Source of the DNA: Bartonella sp. AU55XJBT
GTDB lineage: Bacteria; Pseudomonadota; Alphaproteobacteria; Rhizobiales; Rhizobiaceae
Length of the DNA: 64,000 bases
Assembly: GCF_028618525.1 (NCBI RefSeq)
Contig: NZ_JAQITC010000002.1
Location: 62,001-126,000 of the forward strand
Direction of reading: 5' to 3'
The notes under the pieces were generated by a model. The model did not search any database. It saw only the letters and a program-made list of their open reading frames with translations, and had not been told where the DNA came from. Shown here piece by piece: positions 1-7,865 of the stretch. Every line of letters begins with the position of its first letter. Position 1 is the stretch's first letter. The translations under genes and the position numbers were made by a program.

Positions 1-154
1 TATATTTGCTTACCACGTATTGCTGATCATTTTTTCACTCATTGCTACTGTTTTTTTTAATGCAGCTACATTCTATGCTTTAGAAAACAAATTGCCAAAG
101 CTTTTTTTAGGCGCTTTTTTCCATTTTTCTAAAAATGAGTGTGATATTTCTTAG
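1..154 (+). CDS. C-terminal end of a membrane protein, possibly acyltransferase-3 family (partial)
   Basis: The gene enters from outside the window; frame 2 is open from the first base to a TAG at 152-154. The roughly 50 visible residues start with a strongly hydrophobic helix (AYHVLLIIFSLIATVFF), then an aromatic/charged stretch with ALENKLPKLF. A final membrane helix followed by a short 'LE..lpk' tail resembles the end of OafA/YrhL-type acyltransferases, but the piece is too short to be sure. No gene follows it for about 1.6 kb, so it may itself belong to a decaying region. Confidence 0.4.
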   Translation, partial: IFAYHVLLIIFSLIATVFFNAATFYALENKLPKLFLGAFFHFSKNECDIS

Positions 155-803
155 ATGAGATTTAAGCATTGCGACTAATGCCGGTAAAATTGCACAAAAA
201 TGTCTACTTTAAATTTTTTTATGAATAATATTATTATGTTTTTCAGTATGATCTTTGGTAAGATTGGTTTTCAAGGCATGGAAGATTCTATTTAGAAATG
301 TTTTATGGGATATTGAAGAATAAAAATCTATCTGTTTATAATGAGAGTTTAGAGACATATTCCTAGGAATGAAGTGTGTCTTCTTGTATTGAAAGCTGTG
401 CCTTATAGCGCATTACGATTTTAGAGTCCTTTGGTATAATAAGAAGCTGTGTGTGCTACGCAGATAAGATATTTTTTCTATAGATACATTTATTGCCAAT
501 CTGATTGAGTGTGGTTGTCACTGTTTCTCAGGGTAAGGCTATATTCAGCAATGTTTATGGTTTACTTAGGTTTTATTTGTTTAAGAATGTATGCTGCGTA
601 TTTATGGGTTATCTTGTACATATTCTGTTTGAATTATGAATGAAGATGAATGGTATCTTAGAGTTAAGTTATTAGATTTCGCATTTATATTTTCAAACGT
701 TTTTTCTCGTTTGTACCTCATGCAAGAGCTATTTTAGCCTTGAATAATGATTACACTAAAATGTTATGTGATAAGATCTGATGTTCTCAAACACATAGGA
801 TTT

Positions 804-949
804 AAGGTGCTCATTGTTTTAGGAATATCGTGTGAAGAACAGAGCGCCATTGTATATGGTATATTTATGCATTTGTTTTAAAGAGACAGCCCTTAAAGCT
901 CCTAAAAGCCCATTTCACACCGACTCTCATGAATGGTATAACGCTAAAT
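804..949 (+). repeat. Diverged dispersed repeat, copy 1
   Basis: Shares an ordered series of blocks with 36039-36161: AAGGTGCT, AGAGCGC, TTGTTTTAAAGAGA, AAG(C/T)CCATTTC, CATGAATG and TATAA(C/T)G(C/T)TAAAT. Spacing is similar and the copies are clearly diverged. Neither copy lies in an intact gene. They may be two decayed copies of the same upstream region or of a lost mobile sequence. Confidence 0.5.
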
Positions 950-1464
950 CTATAGAGCTCTATCATTTTTACGCTTATAAAGAATAAGCGAGGATATCAT
1001 ACACTTTGCCTATTTGCTAGCCGCCAATGTTGCTATAGACCTTAGCTTTACAGATCATTATAGGTATTTTAGTGCTTTCTTGTGCAACTATTATCTACAT
1101 GCCCATCCTTCTTGTGATGTACAAGGGAGATAGTTTTGATGATTCAACAGGGGAGAGGCTTGAAATGAAAGAACTTTATAATATTCGGATTTCTTATTCA
1201 ACATGTCTAATAGTAATATATGATTATAAATCAATGTTTTTAGCAAATAAAAAAGTTTTTTTTATCGTATTTTTTACTCTTTTAGATATTTTATAGTAAC
1301 CTGCCATTGGTGAACTTAAAATATCGCTCTAAAAACCAAGTTTTTTACGTACTGAAAAGACTGTTATTATATCTCTAAGTATTTTAACAATAGGTGTTCC
1401 ATCAATAGAGAAGAAAGAATCAAAAAAATAGAAGATCGATCAAAAAATAAACAATTTTTTTTAG

Positions 1465-1656
1465 AAAAATAGTTGGAGTTTGTCGGAAGAATTTTACAAT
1501 AAAACCCTCTAAGCCGTTGCAACTGAAACTGTTTTGGCTTTTATGATTCTTTCAAATAACGCATCAAAAGAGGCGTTAGCAGAACTCAGAAAATACCAGA
1601 AATATCCCATAGAGCATGCTCTTTATAGAGACATGTTGCAGGATCTTATTCTCTAA
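1465..1656 (+). pseudogene. Short coding-like remnant, unrecognised
   Basis: One frame reads as protein-like sequence interrupted by a single TAA (around 1510) and ends at TAA 1654-1656. The part after the internal stop starts at an ATG (1543) and contains ASKEALAELRKYQ and ALYRDMLQDLIL, an amphipathic helical pattern unlike random AT-rich DNA. No Shine-Dalgarno, no family recognised. Probably the tail of a dead gene. Confidence 0.3.
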
Positions 1657-1742
1657 TCATTATTTATGAATCCCGTATTCTGAAAGGAATATGACAAATC
1701 GGTAAGTCACTTATGGCATAAAGCTTATGGTATAAAATTAAA

Positions 1743-1817
<75 letters not shown>

Positions 1818-1831
1818 ATTCACCGATGTTG

Positions 1832-1860
1832 CATACACCATATAGAATGGCAAACGTCAA
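1832..1860 (-). promoter_or_regulatory. Candidate promoter of tRNA-Val
   Basis: On the minus strand TTGACG (complement of 1855-1860) is followed 17 bases later by TGTATG (1832-1837), 14 bases before the tRNA 5' end. The -35 box is the typical alphaproteobacterial TTGACG; the -10 is weak. Confidence 0.4.
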
Positions 1861-1915
1861 TGCTTAATTTCATTTTCTCTTACAACAGATGCAAATAACT
1901 TAGAAAAATATCCTT

Positions 1916-2278
1916 TTAAGCAGCAATAAGGATCTTTTCAACCTCATTGACGAGCTCTCGTAAGTGAAATGGCTTAGAGAGGACCTTTGCATCAGGAGGA
2001 GCATCACTATTTGAATTGAGTGCAACCGCTGCAAAACCTGTAATGAACATGACTCGTAAATCAGGGTCAATCTCAGTAGCACGTCGTGCCAGTTCAATTC
2101 CGTCCATCTCTGGCATTACAATATCAGTCAGGAGAAGAGAAAATGGTTCTTCTTGTAAACGTTCATATGCGCTAATACCATTATCGAAATCGGCGACTTC
2201 GTAGCCTGCACGTTCTAGGGCCTTTACGAGAAAGCGACGCATATCGTTATCATCTTCTGCGAGCAGGATTCGTTTCAT
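1916..2278 (-). CDS. cpdR: CpdR-like single-domain response regulator
   Basis: A 120-residue stand-alone receiver domain with no output domain. Visible are the acidic pocket EDD (residues 8-10), phosphoacceptor Asp52 in LLLTDIVMPEMDG, the conserved Thr in MFITG and the KPF lysine near residue 103. Length, sequence and the alanine pair at the extreme C-terminus (LIAA) match CpdR of alphaproteobacteria, which when unphosphorylated brings ClpXP to the cell pole for cell-cycle proteolysis (CtrA and others). The alanine pair is the ClpXP degradation signal described in Caulobacter CpdR. Monocistronic, and downstream of it lies tRNA-Val. Start is the ATG at 2278, directly before the receiver core. 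Confidence 0.9.
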   Translation of the reverse strand: MKRILLAEDDNDMRRFLVKALERAGYEVADFDNGISAYERLQEEPFSLLLTDIVMPEMDGIELARRATEIDPDLRVMFITGFAAVALNSNSDAPPDAKVLSKPFHLRELVNEVEKILIAA

Positions 2279-3082
2279 GATTGTGTTCCAATGGCTCCAT
2301 TTGTCAGAGTTTTTGCCATATCAATTATACAATATAGAGTATTTATAAAAAAGATCGAAAAATACTCATAATCGAAATGAATGGCAAAATGGTTAATTCT
2401 TATATTTTTATTCAAAATACAGCATATTCGTTGTGAGTTGGTTAAATTCGCAATATATGTGATTTGGAAAAAAGCAGGGACGATCCAAAACTTTTAAAAT
2501 GATTCATTACTATTTTTTCTTTTAAATTTTCTGTTTCTTATCAGAACTCCATTAAAAAAAATTATGAAAACCGTTACTGTACGGATTGCTTCTGTCGAGA
2601 AATGAGAAGAATATTATGTTAATTTATTGTTTTTAAAAGGCTATCCTAGAAAAATAGAATTTTTATAGAGACTTACAAATAAATATTATAAATAAAATTT
2701 ATTTTCAAAGTTATTTTAATATGTAAAAATATTATTTTTTATTTATACTATAAAATAATCACTTAATAATATATCAAAAACATTATTTTGATTTTTTAAT
2801 TATAAATCTTTATAAAGATATATTAATATAAATTTATTATAGTTATTTTATTATTTATTATTATAATAATATTATATTTTGATATGATAATATTTTATAC
2901 ATTCATTATTTTTATTATTTATTGTGATGAATATTGGTTTCATGGTTTGCTTATAGAGTCTATAAAAAGAATCATATGAGTGGTTAGAAGATGGAATCCA
3001 TTATATAGGAGATATTTATCGAGCGATGTCGCTGATAGAAATCTTCGTTTTGGCAGAGCAAAATGGAAGTTAAGATTTTGTA
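2279..3082. other. 800-bp AT-rich intergenic region
   Basis: Contains the cpdR promoter side (no confident boxes) and, at about 2690-2910, a stretch almost free of G and C. Near the end, 2969-3073 is a coding-like remnant on the plus strand. No RNA gene or terminator was recognised. Confidence 0.5.
2969..3073 (+). pseudogene. Short coding-like remnant next to the hydrolase gene
   Basis: One plus frame is open for about 34 codons up to TAA 3071-3073 and reads with normal amino-acid composition (YEWLEDGIHYIGDIYRAM), in contrast to the AT-rich DNA just upstream. There is no start codon before an internal ATG and no Shine-Dalgarno; stops lie immediately upstream. Family not recognised. Confidence 0.25.
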
Positions 3083-3988
3083 TTATTTTATAGAGGCATT
3101 ATCGAGAATAAATGCATCAAATGCCGCCCAAAATTGTTTTTTATAATCCTCGTTATACATAATTGTATCAAGTTCAGCGCCTGTAATGGTAATACTTTCT
3201 GTCAGACGTGTGTGTTGGCATAATTCCCGTACTTCAATGTTGTTGGCGAAATTGTCTTGGTTGGCGAGAATAAAGAGTGTTGGAATTTGTAAATGCCCGT
3301 GGAGTATATTTTTCTTCACAGAATCAATCGCGTTAAATACCGATGCCATCCATCGGGATGTTGTGGGTTTAATGGAAGGGAATGCGTACTCCAATTGGAT
3401 ATTTTTGAGGTTTGTTTTTTTTAATTTTTTTCCACCTTTCACGGGTATAAAGCCAAGACCTATATCAGAAAGAAATTGTGTTAATTTATGTTGAAAACCA
3501 TTTGTTTTATTGCCGAATGGAGCAAAAAGAGGAGAAACGCAGAGCAATCTATTAAATTGATGGTTAATAAGATCTAAGCTGCTAAGGGCTATCAATCCAC
3601 CTATGCCATAGGCAAGCATGGAGTAAGGTGGAGGACAATTAGGATAAATAACATTTTTAAGAAATTCATATAAGTCATTAATATCATTATTTATATCAAA
3701 GTTATAGTGTCGGCTTTTTTTTCTTGTTGTGAGGGATGTTTTTTTTTGATCAAACCAGTCAAATATTGCTGTATGAAAACCGCGTTTAGAAATTTCATTG
3801 ATGGGTAAAAAATATGTTTTTAAAGAATTTACGTCGTTTTCAAGAATAACAATTGTTCCCTTAGATTTTTCCGCTTCAGGATATGTTATTGCAAAACGAA
3901 TTTCACGATCTATTGCTATTTTAAGGGTACCATGATGGATATGAGGAGGAGTGAAACCCAAATCTATGGGATAAAGAGGTGTTTTCAA
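3083..3988 (-). CDS. Alpha/beta hydrolase of the lysophospholipase (PldB-like) type, catalytic residues missing
   Basis: A 301-residue protein with the layout of rhizobial lysophospholipase/monoacylglycerol-lipase-like hydrolases: IAIDREIRFAITYPE strand, IFDWFDQ loop, a nucleophile elbow near residue 127 and a C-terminal AAFDAFI helix. The elbow reads LAYGIGGLIAL where the family has A/G-H-S-x-G-G, so the catalytic Ser is Gly. The usual GARHE motif near the C-terminus reads GAELD, so the His is also gone; an Asp remains in NQDNFANN. Full length and no frameshift. The start is a TTG with Shine-Dalgarno AAAGGA six bases upstream; there is no in-frame ATG upstream. Either a non-enzymatic protein or an early pseudogene. 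Confidence 0.7.
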   Translation of the reverse strand: MKTPLYPIDLGFTPPHIHHGTLKIAIDREIRFAITYPEAEKSKGTIVILENDVNSLKTYFLPINEISKRGFHTAIFDWFDQKKTSLTTRKKSRHYNFDINNDINDLYEFLKNVIYPNCPPPYSMLAYGIGGLIALSSLDLINHQFNRLLCVSPLFAPFGNKTNGFQHKLTQFLSDIGLGFIPVKGGKKLKKTNLKNIQLEYAFPSIKPTTSRWMASVFNAIDSVKKNILHGHLQIPTLFILANQDNFANNIEVRELCQHTRLTESITITGAELDTIMYNEDYKKQFWAAFDAFILDNASIK

Positions 3989-4164
3989 TTGAAATCCTTT
4001 AAGTGTATTTTCGCTGAGTTCAACGTGAGATAATGAGAGGACTTGGATATGTATGTAATGACGCAGAAGGATTAAGAAAGGGGTAGGTTGTTTTTTAGAT
4101 AGTTTTTGTCAATTTAGGTATAAAAGAGTTGAAATAAGAGAAAACAATTACCAGATAATACAAT

Positions 4165-4258
4165 GTGGTTGCCATGATGGGACCACGGCTTCACAAGTAA
4201 GTTTGCCATTTGGGAACTTTGTGAATCAATTATAAATTGTAGTCGCTCTAGAGGAGGG
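4165..4258 (+). promoter_or_regulatory. ROSE-like RNA thermometer in the hsp20 leader
   Basis: The leader ends in UCGCU (4243-4247), a 4-base loop, then AGGAG (4252-4256), the hsp20 Shine-Dalgarno. UYGCU facing AGGAG with a central G-G opposition is the hallmark 3' hairpin of ROSE elements, which block translation of small heat-shock genes at low temperature in rhizobia and other proteobacteria. Upstream, 4165-4186 forms a separate strong hairpin (GTGGTT/GACCAC with an inner CCAT/ATGG). Multi-hairpin leaders are typical of ROSE. The assignment is by motif and position, not a folding calculation. Confidence 0.7.
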
Positions 4259-4265
4259 CAGTATT

Positions 4266-4733
4266 ATGCGTCAAGTAGACTTTTCACCATTTTATCGTTC
4301 CACAGTAGGTTTTGATCATCTTTTTAACTGGTTTGATTCAAGAACACAACCAGAAGAAGTTTCTTCTTATCCCCCTTATAATATTGAACGTTTAACCGAA
4401 GATTCTTATAGAATTTCTATGGCTGTTGCTGGTTTTTCTCAAGATGAAATTGATATTGAAACGCATTGTAATCAGCTGATCGTTAAGGGAGACAGAAAGC
4501 CTGAAAAGGATGATGAAGAACGAGAATTTCTTTATCGAGGTATTGCTTCGCGTGCTTTTGAACGGCGTTTCCATTTAGCTGATCACGTGAAAGTTATCGG
4601 GGCAGAGCTTGGAGATGGGCTTCTTCATATTCAGCTTAAAAGGGAAATGCCAGCTGAATTAAAACCCAAAAAGATAACCGTGCAGATGTCACCATCCATT
4701 ACAAAAAATGATAACAACGGCATTGTCGCATAA
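4266..4733 (+). CDS. ibpA: Small heat-shock protein, Hsp20/IbpA family
   Basis: A 155-residue alpha-crystallin domain protein, an ATP-independent holdase that keeps unfolding cytoplasmic proteins soluble for DnaK/ClpB. The N-terminus (MRQVDFSPFYRSTVGFDHLF) is of class A IbpA type. The crystallin core runs from about residue 36 (PPYNIERL) through VAGFSQDEIDIE and LIVKGDRK to GDGLLHIQLKREMP, carrying the GxLxI-type motif, with PKKITV after it. The start ATG has AGGAGG eight bases upstream, placed inside the ROSE-like hairpin, so translation is probably temperature-gated. Monocistronic with a terminator-like hairpin downstream. Confidence 0.93.
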   Translation: MRQVDFSPFYRSTVGFDHLFNWFDSRTQPEEVSSYPPYNIERLTEDSYRISMAVAGFSQDEIDIETHCNQLIVKGDRKPEKDDEEREFLYRGIASRAFERRFHLADHVKVIGAELGDGLLHIQLKREMPAELKPKKITVQMSPSITKNDNNGIVA

Positions 4734-4788
4734 AGAAAATTTAGAAAATATGAGAAGCAAATAATCATAAATTTTTTAAAGAATAACG

Positions 4789-4814
4789 TAACGCGAGGCA
4801 CAGATCTCGCGTTT
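4789..4814 (+). terminator. Hairpin terminator after hsp20
   Basis: AACGCGAG (4790-4797) pairs perfectly with CTCGCGTT (4806-4813) around an 8-base loop and is followed by a short T run. It lies about 55 bases after the hsp20 stop. Confidence 0.5.
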
Positions 4815-4972
4815 CCTGTGTATTCTCATGAGAACGAAGGTGATTCTCATAAAAAGGCTCTCTCTCAAATTGATGATAAAAGTTTATCGCACTATTCTAT
4901 GCTGAAAAAAATCATGGATGTGCAATTGAAATAAAAAATTCTAAATAAGCTTATTTTATAGCGTTTTTAAAA

Positions 4973-5049
<77 letters not shown>

Positions 5050-5654
5050 AGTCCGTGTGAAACGATTAAATGACTGTTTCTTTAAAGGCAAGAGAAAAAA
5101 TAAACAGAACAAAATCTAAAATGCCCTTACACCTACGATTTTTGAAAGTGAAAAATCTTTCCCATTAATAGATCGTTATTCGTTCAAAATAAGTCATAAA
5201 TCTGTAAAGTTCTTTGTTATCATTAAATTTTGAGCTCTATAGTCGATAGATTTATGCATTGAATTCTTTTGCAGATTGCGAAGGGAGAAGATTTGCGCTT
5301 CGGAGAATTGGGGAAGGAGAGGAGAACCCATAAGTACGGGAGATATGTTTTTTATCGCATAGGTCATAAAAAATGAATATTTTAAAAACTTTGGAATTGA
5401 ATGTATGGCATTGAAATGTTTTCTTTGCTTTAGAGTTTTTATAGCAGAAATATTTTGCATTTTACGGGGACAAAAAATTTTAAATTCTAGATTATATAAT
5501 CAAAAATCTTATTTTATGAGGATGCATTTTTATCCCAATAAAAAGGTTAGAATGTTTTCATTTATGTCTTGTTGTTTTTCTTCTAAAATACCAGATAGAA
5601 TATGGTAGAGAAAAAATGTTTAAAGTGTCTATTGAGCTAAGAAAAGAGTAAACG
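5050..5654. other. 600-bp intergenic region before sufA
   Basis: On the minus strand TTGCCT (5086-5091) and TAATCG (5063-5068), 17 bases apart, could be the tRNA-Pro promoter. The open frames at 5194-5460 (minus) and 5405-5608 (plus) lack ribosome binding sites and recognisable motifs and are taken as chance. Nothing else supported. Confidence 0.4.
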
Positions 5655-6029
5655 ATGAGTCGTTTTTCAGTAATAAGTTTAACACAAACCGCTGTGAATC
5701 GTGTTAAAGCGATTATGGATACTAAAGATGCACGAGGTATTCTTGTTGGGATTAAAAAAGGCGGCTGTGCAGGGATGGAATATACAATTACTCTCGTCAA
5801 AGAAGAGGGGATAGATGCGGATGTTGTTGAAGTGAATGGTGCTCGTGTTTTTATCGCGCATGATGCGGTGTTATTTTTATTAGGAACACAGATGGATTAT
5901 GAAGTGACAACGCTTCGTTCTGGTTTTGTTTTTAAAAATCCTAATCAAGTTTCAGCATGTGGGTGTGGCGAGTCGGTAGAACTTCGTCCTGTTTCCCAAA
6001 ATCAATATAAAACAAATCGAGCGTCGTGA
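5655..6029 (+). CDS. sufA: A-type Fe-S cluster carrier (SufA/IscA/HesB family)
   Basis: 124 residues. Family members receive Fe-S clusters from the SUF/ISC scaffold and pass them to apo-proteins. The three ligand cysteines are present: Cys38 in KKGGCAGMEY and Cys102/Cys104 in SACGCGES, with the usual spacing of about 64 residues. No other suf genes adjoin it, although rhizobial sufA is often at the end of the sufBCDS operon; I cannot tell whether those genes are elsewhere. The N-terminus MSRFSVISLT leads straight into the first helix. Convergent with mazG. Confidence 0.9.
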   Translation: MSRFSVISLTQTAVNRVKAIMDTKDARGILVGIKKGGCAGMEYTITLVKEEGIDADVVEVNGARVFIAHDAVLFLLGTQMDYEVTTLRSGFVFKNPNQVSACGCGESVELRPVSQNQYKTNRAS

Positions 6030-6090
6030 AATTATCATTAAATAAATTCTGGGAGGTTTATTCTTTTGGGTAGGAAAAATCTGATATTTT

Positions 6091-6897
6091 TTATTGTTCT
6101 TTTTTAGCTTTCTTCCAAAGTGCTTCCATTTCGTTCAAGGATGCGTCAGTGAGTGTTTTAGATTGAGTGGATAGCTTTTTTTCAATATAGGCAAAACGGC
6201 TTCGGAATTTTGTATTTGTCTTTTTTAATGCTTTTTGTGAATCAATTGCTAAGTGGCGTGCGAGATTGAGAAGAATAAAGTAGAGATCTCCAAACTCTGC
6301 TTCTATCTCTGATTTTTTTTTATTTTTGATAGCTTCTTTGAGTTCTTCGAGCTCTTCTTCTATTTTTGCAAAAACTTTACCACTTTCTTGCCAATCAAAA
6401 CCCACTTTAGCCGCAGCTTCTTGTAAAGCAAGGGCCTCTTGGTTTGCTGGCTGGATTGGTTTTATTTTTGCAAGAATGCTTGAATTGTTGTTTTCTTTGT
6501 GCAATTTCTCTTGTTTAGCCTGTTCTTCTTTTTTTATATATTCCCACTCTTCTTTTATAAAACCTCGTTTTTTTTGCTCGGCATTTCTAAAAACATGAGG
6601 ATGACGGCGAATCATTTTTTCCGTAATTGCATAAACGACATCTTCAAAAGTAAAGCTACTTTCTTCTTGTGCAATGGTAGCATGATAAACAACCTGTAAA
6701 AGAAGATCACCAAGTTCTTCACAGAGATCTTTTTGGTTTTTTCGTTCAATGGCGTCGATGACTTCGTAAACTTCTTCGAGCAGATAGGGTATGAGGGATT
6801 CAAAAGTTTGTTTTTTATGCCAGAGACAACCATTATCAGGATTTCGTAATGCAGTGATAATTGCGGTGAGATCTTTGATATTTTTTGAGGCTAACAT
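6091..6897 (-). CDS. mazG: Nucleoside triphosphate pyrophosphohydrolase MazG
   Basis: 268 residues with the two-domain MazG layout. Each half carries an all-alpha NTP-PPase core: LLEEVYEVIDAI with CEELGDLLLQVVYHA in the first, and EEELEELKEAI with EAEFGDLYFILLNLARH in the second. The acidic EExxE and ExxD motifs bind Mg2+. It hydrolyses (d)NTPs to monophosphates and PPi, cleaning the nucleotide pool and lowering (p)ppGpp in E. coli. An upstream TTG (6918) would add seven residues, but the ATG at 6897 has AGAGGAAG just before it and is preferred. It follows lpxXL by about 30 bases and probably shares its transcript. Confidence 0.92.
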   Translation of the reverse strand: MLASKNIKDLTAIITALRNPDNGCLWHKKQTFESLIPYLLEEVYEVIDAIERKNQKDLCEELGDLLLQVVYHATIAQEESSFTFEDVVYAITEKMIRRHPHVFRNAEQKKRGFIKEEWEYIKKEEQAKQEKLHKENNNSSILAKIKPIQPANQEALALQEAAAKVGFDWQESGKVFAKIEEELEELKEAIKNKKKSEIEAEFGDLYFILLNLARHLAIDSQKALKKTNTKFRSRFAYIEKKLSTQSKTLTDASLNEMEALWKKAKKEQ

Positions 6898-6929
6898 TTG
6901 TACTTCCTCTGTAAGCAATAGAGCTTATG

Positions 6930-7862
6930 TTAGATGTCCCAACGTCTATGTAACCACATCCATTGTCCGGGATATTCACGCACCCAAGTTTCAACAATAT
7001 CATTTAATTTTTGCGTAGAAGCAGCGATATCGATATCATTTTTTTCATCTCGTGGAAGTTCTACACGTTCATATAATTCTAAACGATGACGTCCTCCAGG
7101 CAGACGAATACAACGTGCTGGATAAATATCACAGTTATATTGTCGTGCAAGCTTTATAATTAAGGGATTTGTTTTAAGGGGTCTGTTAAAAAATGTTCCC
7201 ATGATACCGCGGCGAAATTTTTGATCAACGAGCATACCAACATTTTCACCTTCTGCTAATTTACCTGCTAATGCCCACGCTGCACCGGCTTTTGAGGGAA
7301 CAAGATGTCCCATAGAAGTTTGTCGTGCTTTAAGGACTCGTTTGGCAACATAAGGGTTATTGGGTGGTCTAAATAAGACCGTAACATTCAGATCAAAACT
7401 TTGTGCGCAAATAGGCAGAAGTTCAAAATTTCCAGTATGCGCTGTGAAAAAAATATGGGGCTTTTTTTCTTTTTTTAATCGTTTAAAGATTTCAACTCCC
7501 TTAACCTCAATAAAACCTGGCTCTTCCGCATGAGGATCAAAATCAAAAATTTTATCAAGAAAAATATATTCGGCTAGGAAGCGTCCTATGTTTTCCCACA
7601 TTTCGATTGCAATCGCGTAGCGTTCTTGCTCTGTTTTTTCTGGATATGCATTCCTAAGGTTCGAAAGGGTTATTTGATGACGATGTACGAGGGGGCCGAT
7701 TTTTTTTGCCAACCAAGAAAAAAAAGAAATTCCCATTTTGGCTGGAAAGCATTTTAGAATAAATAAAGAACCAAAGAGCAGATATGCCCATAACAAGTAG
7801 GATATTTTTTTAGCTATAACTTTAATACGATAGATGAGATTGTTAAGAGAAAGCTTCATCAT
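6930..7862 (-). CDS. lpxXL: Lipid A very-long-chain acyltransferase LpxXL (HtrB/LpxL family)
   Basis: 310 residues: an N-terminal membrane anchor (SYLLWAYLLFGSLFIL), then a lysophospholipid-acyltransferase-like domain with the H(x)4(D/E) motif as HTGNFE (about residue 140), DQKFRRG and a GQWMWLHRRW end, all typical of LpxL/HtrB acyltransferases. In rhizobia LpxXL moves the (omega-1)-hydroxy very-long-chain acid from AcpXL to lipid A at the inner membrane. Its place as last member of the acpXL cluster, three bases after adhXL, makes this assignment much more likely than a generic lauroyltransferase. No Shine-Dalgarno is evident before the double ATG; translation is probably coupled to adhXL. 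Confidence 0.9.
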   Translation of the reverse strand: MMKLSLNNLIYRIKVIAKKISYLLWAYLLFGSLFILKCFPAKMGISFFSWLAKKIGPLVHRHQITLSNLRNAYPEKTEQERYAIAIEMWENIGRFLAEYIFLDKIFDFDPHAEEPGFIEVKGVEIFKRLKKEKKPHIFFTAHTGNFELLPICAQSFDLNVTVLFRPPNNPYVAKRVLKARQTSMGHLVPSKAGAAWALAGKLAEGENVGMLVDQKFRRGIMGTFFNRPLKTNPLIIKLARQYNCDIYPARCIRLPGGRHRLELYERVELPRDEKNDIDIAASTQKLNDIVETWVREYPGQWMWLHRRWDI

Positions 7863-7865
7863 AAT

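Larger units (their letters stand above)
155..1742. other. 1.6 kb decayed spacer, no intact gene
   Basis: No frame here gives a convincing protein with a ribosome binding site. The stretch is AT-rich with scattered short open frames. A 74-codon plus-strand frame at 1072-1296 has no recognisable motif and no Shine-Dalgarno. It contains one copy of a diverged dispersed repeat (804-949) and a coding-like remnant (1465-1656). It abuts the 3' end of tRNA-Val, a common integration point, so it may be the residue of a lost island; no tRNA 3'-end duplication was found in it. Confidence 0.5.

Noticed and set aside
1072..1296. 74-codon plus-strand frame in the decayed left region
   Set aside because: GTG start without Shine-Dalgarno and no similarity to a family that I recognise; stays part of the decayed spacer.
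4823..4850. TTCTCATGAGAA palindrome followed by another ATTCTCAT
   Set aside because: Could be an operator, but it lies after the hsp20 terminator and far from any start; no target gene fits.
5194..5608. Open frames on both strands between tRNA-Pro and sufA (88 and 67 codons)
   Set aside because: No ribosome binding site, no domain or helical pattern, AT-driven composition, and they overlap each other.
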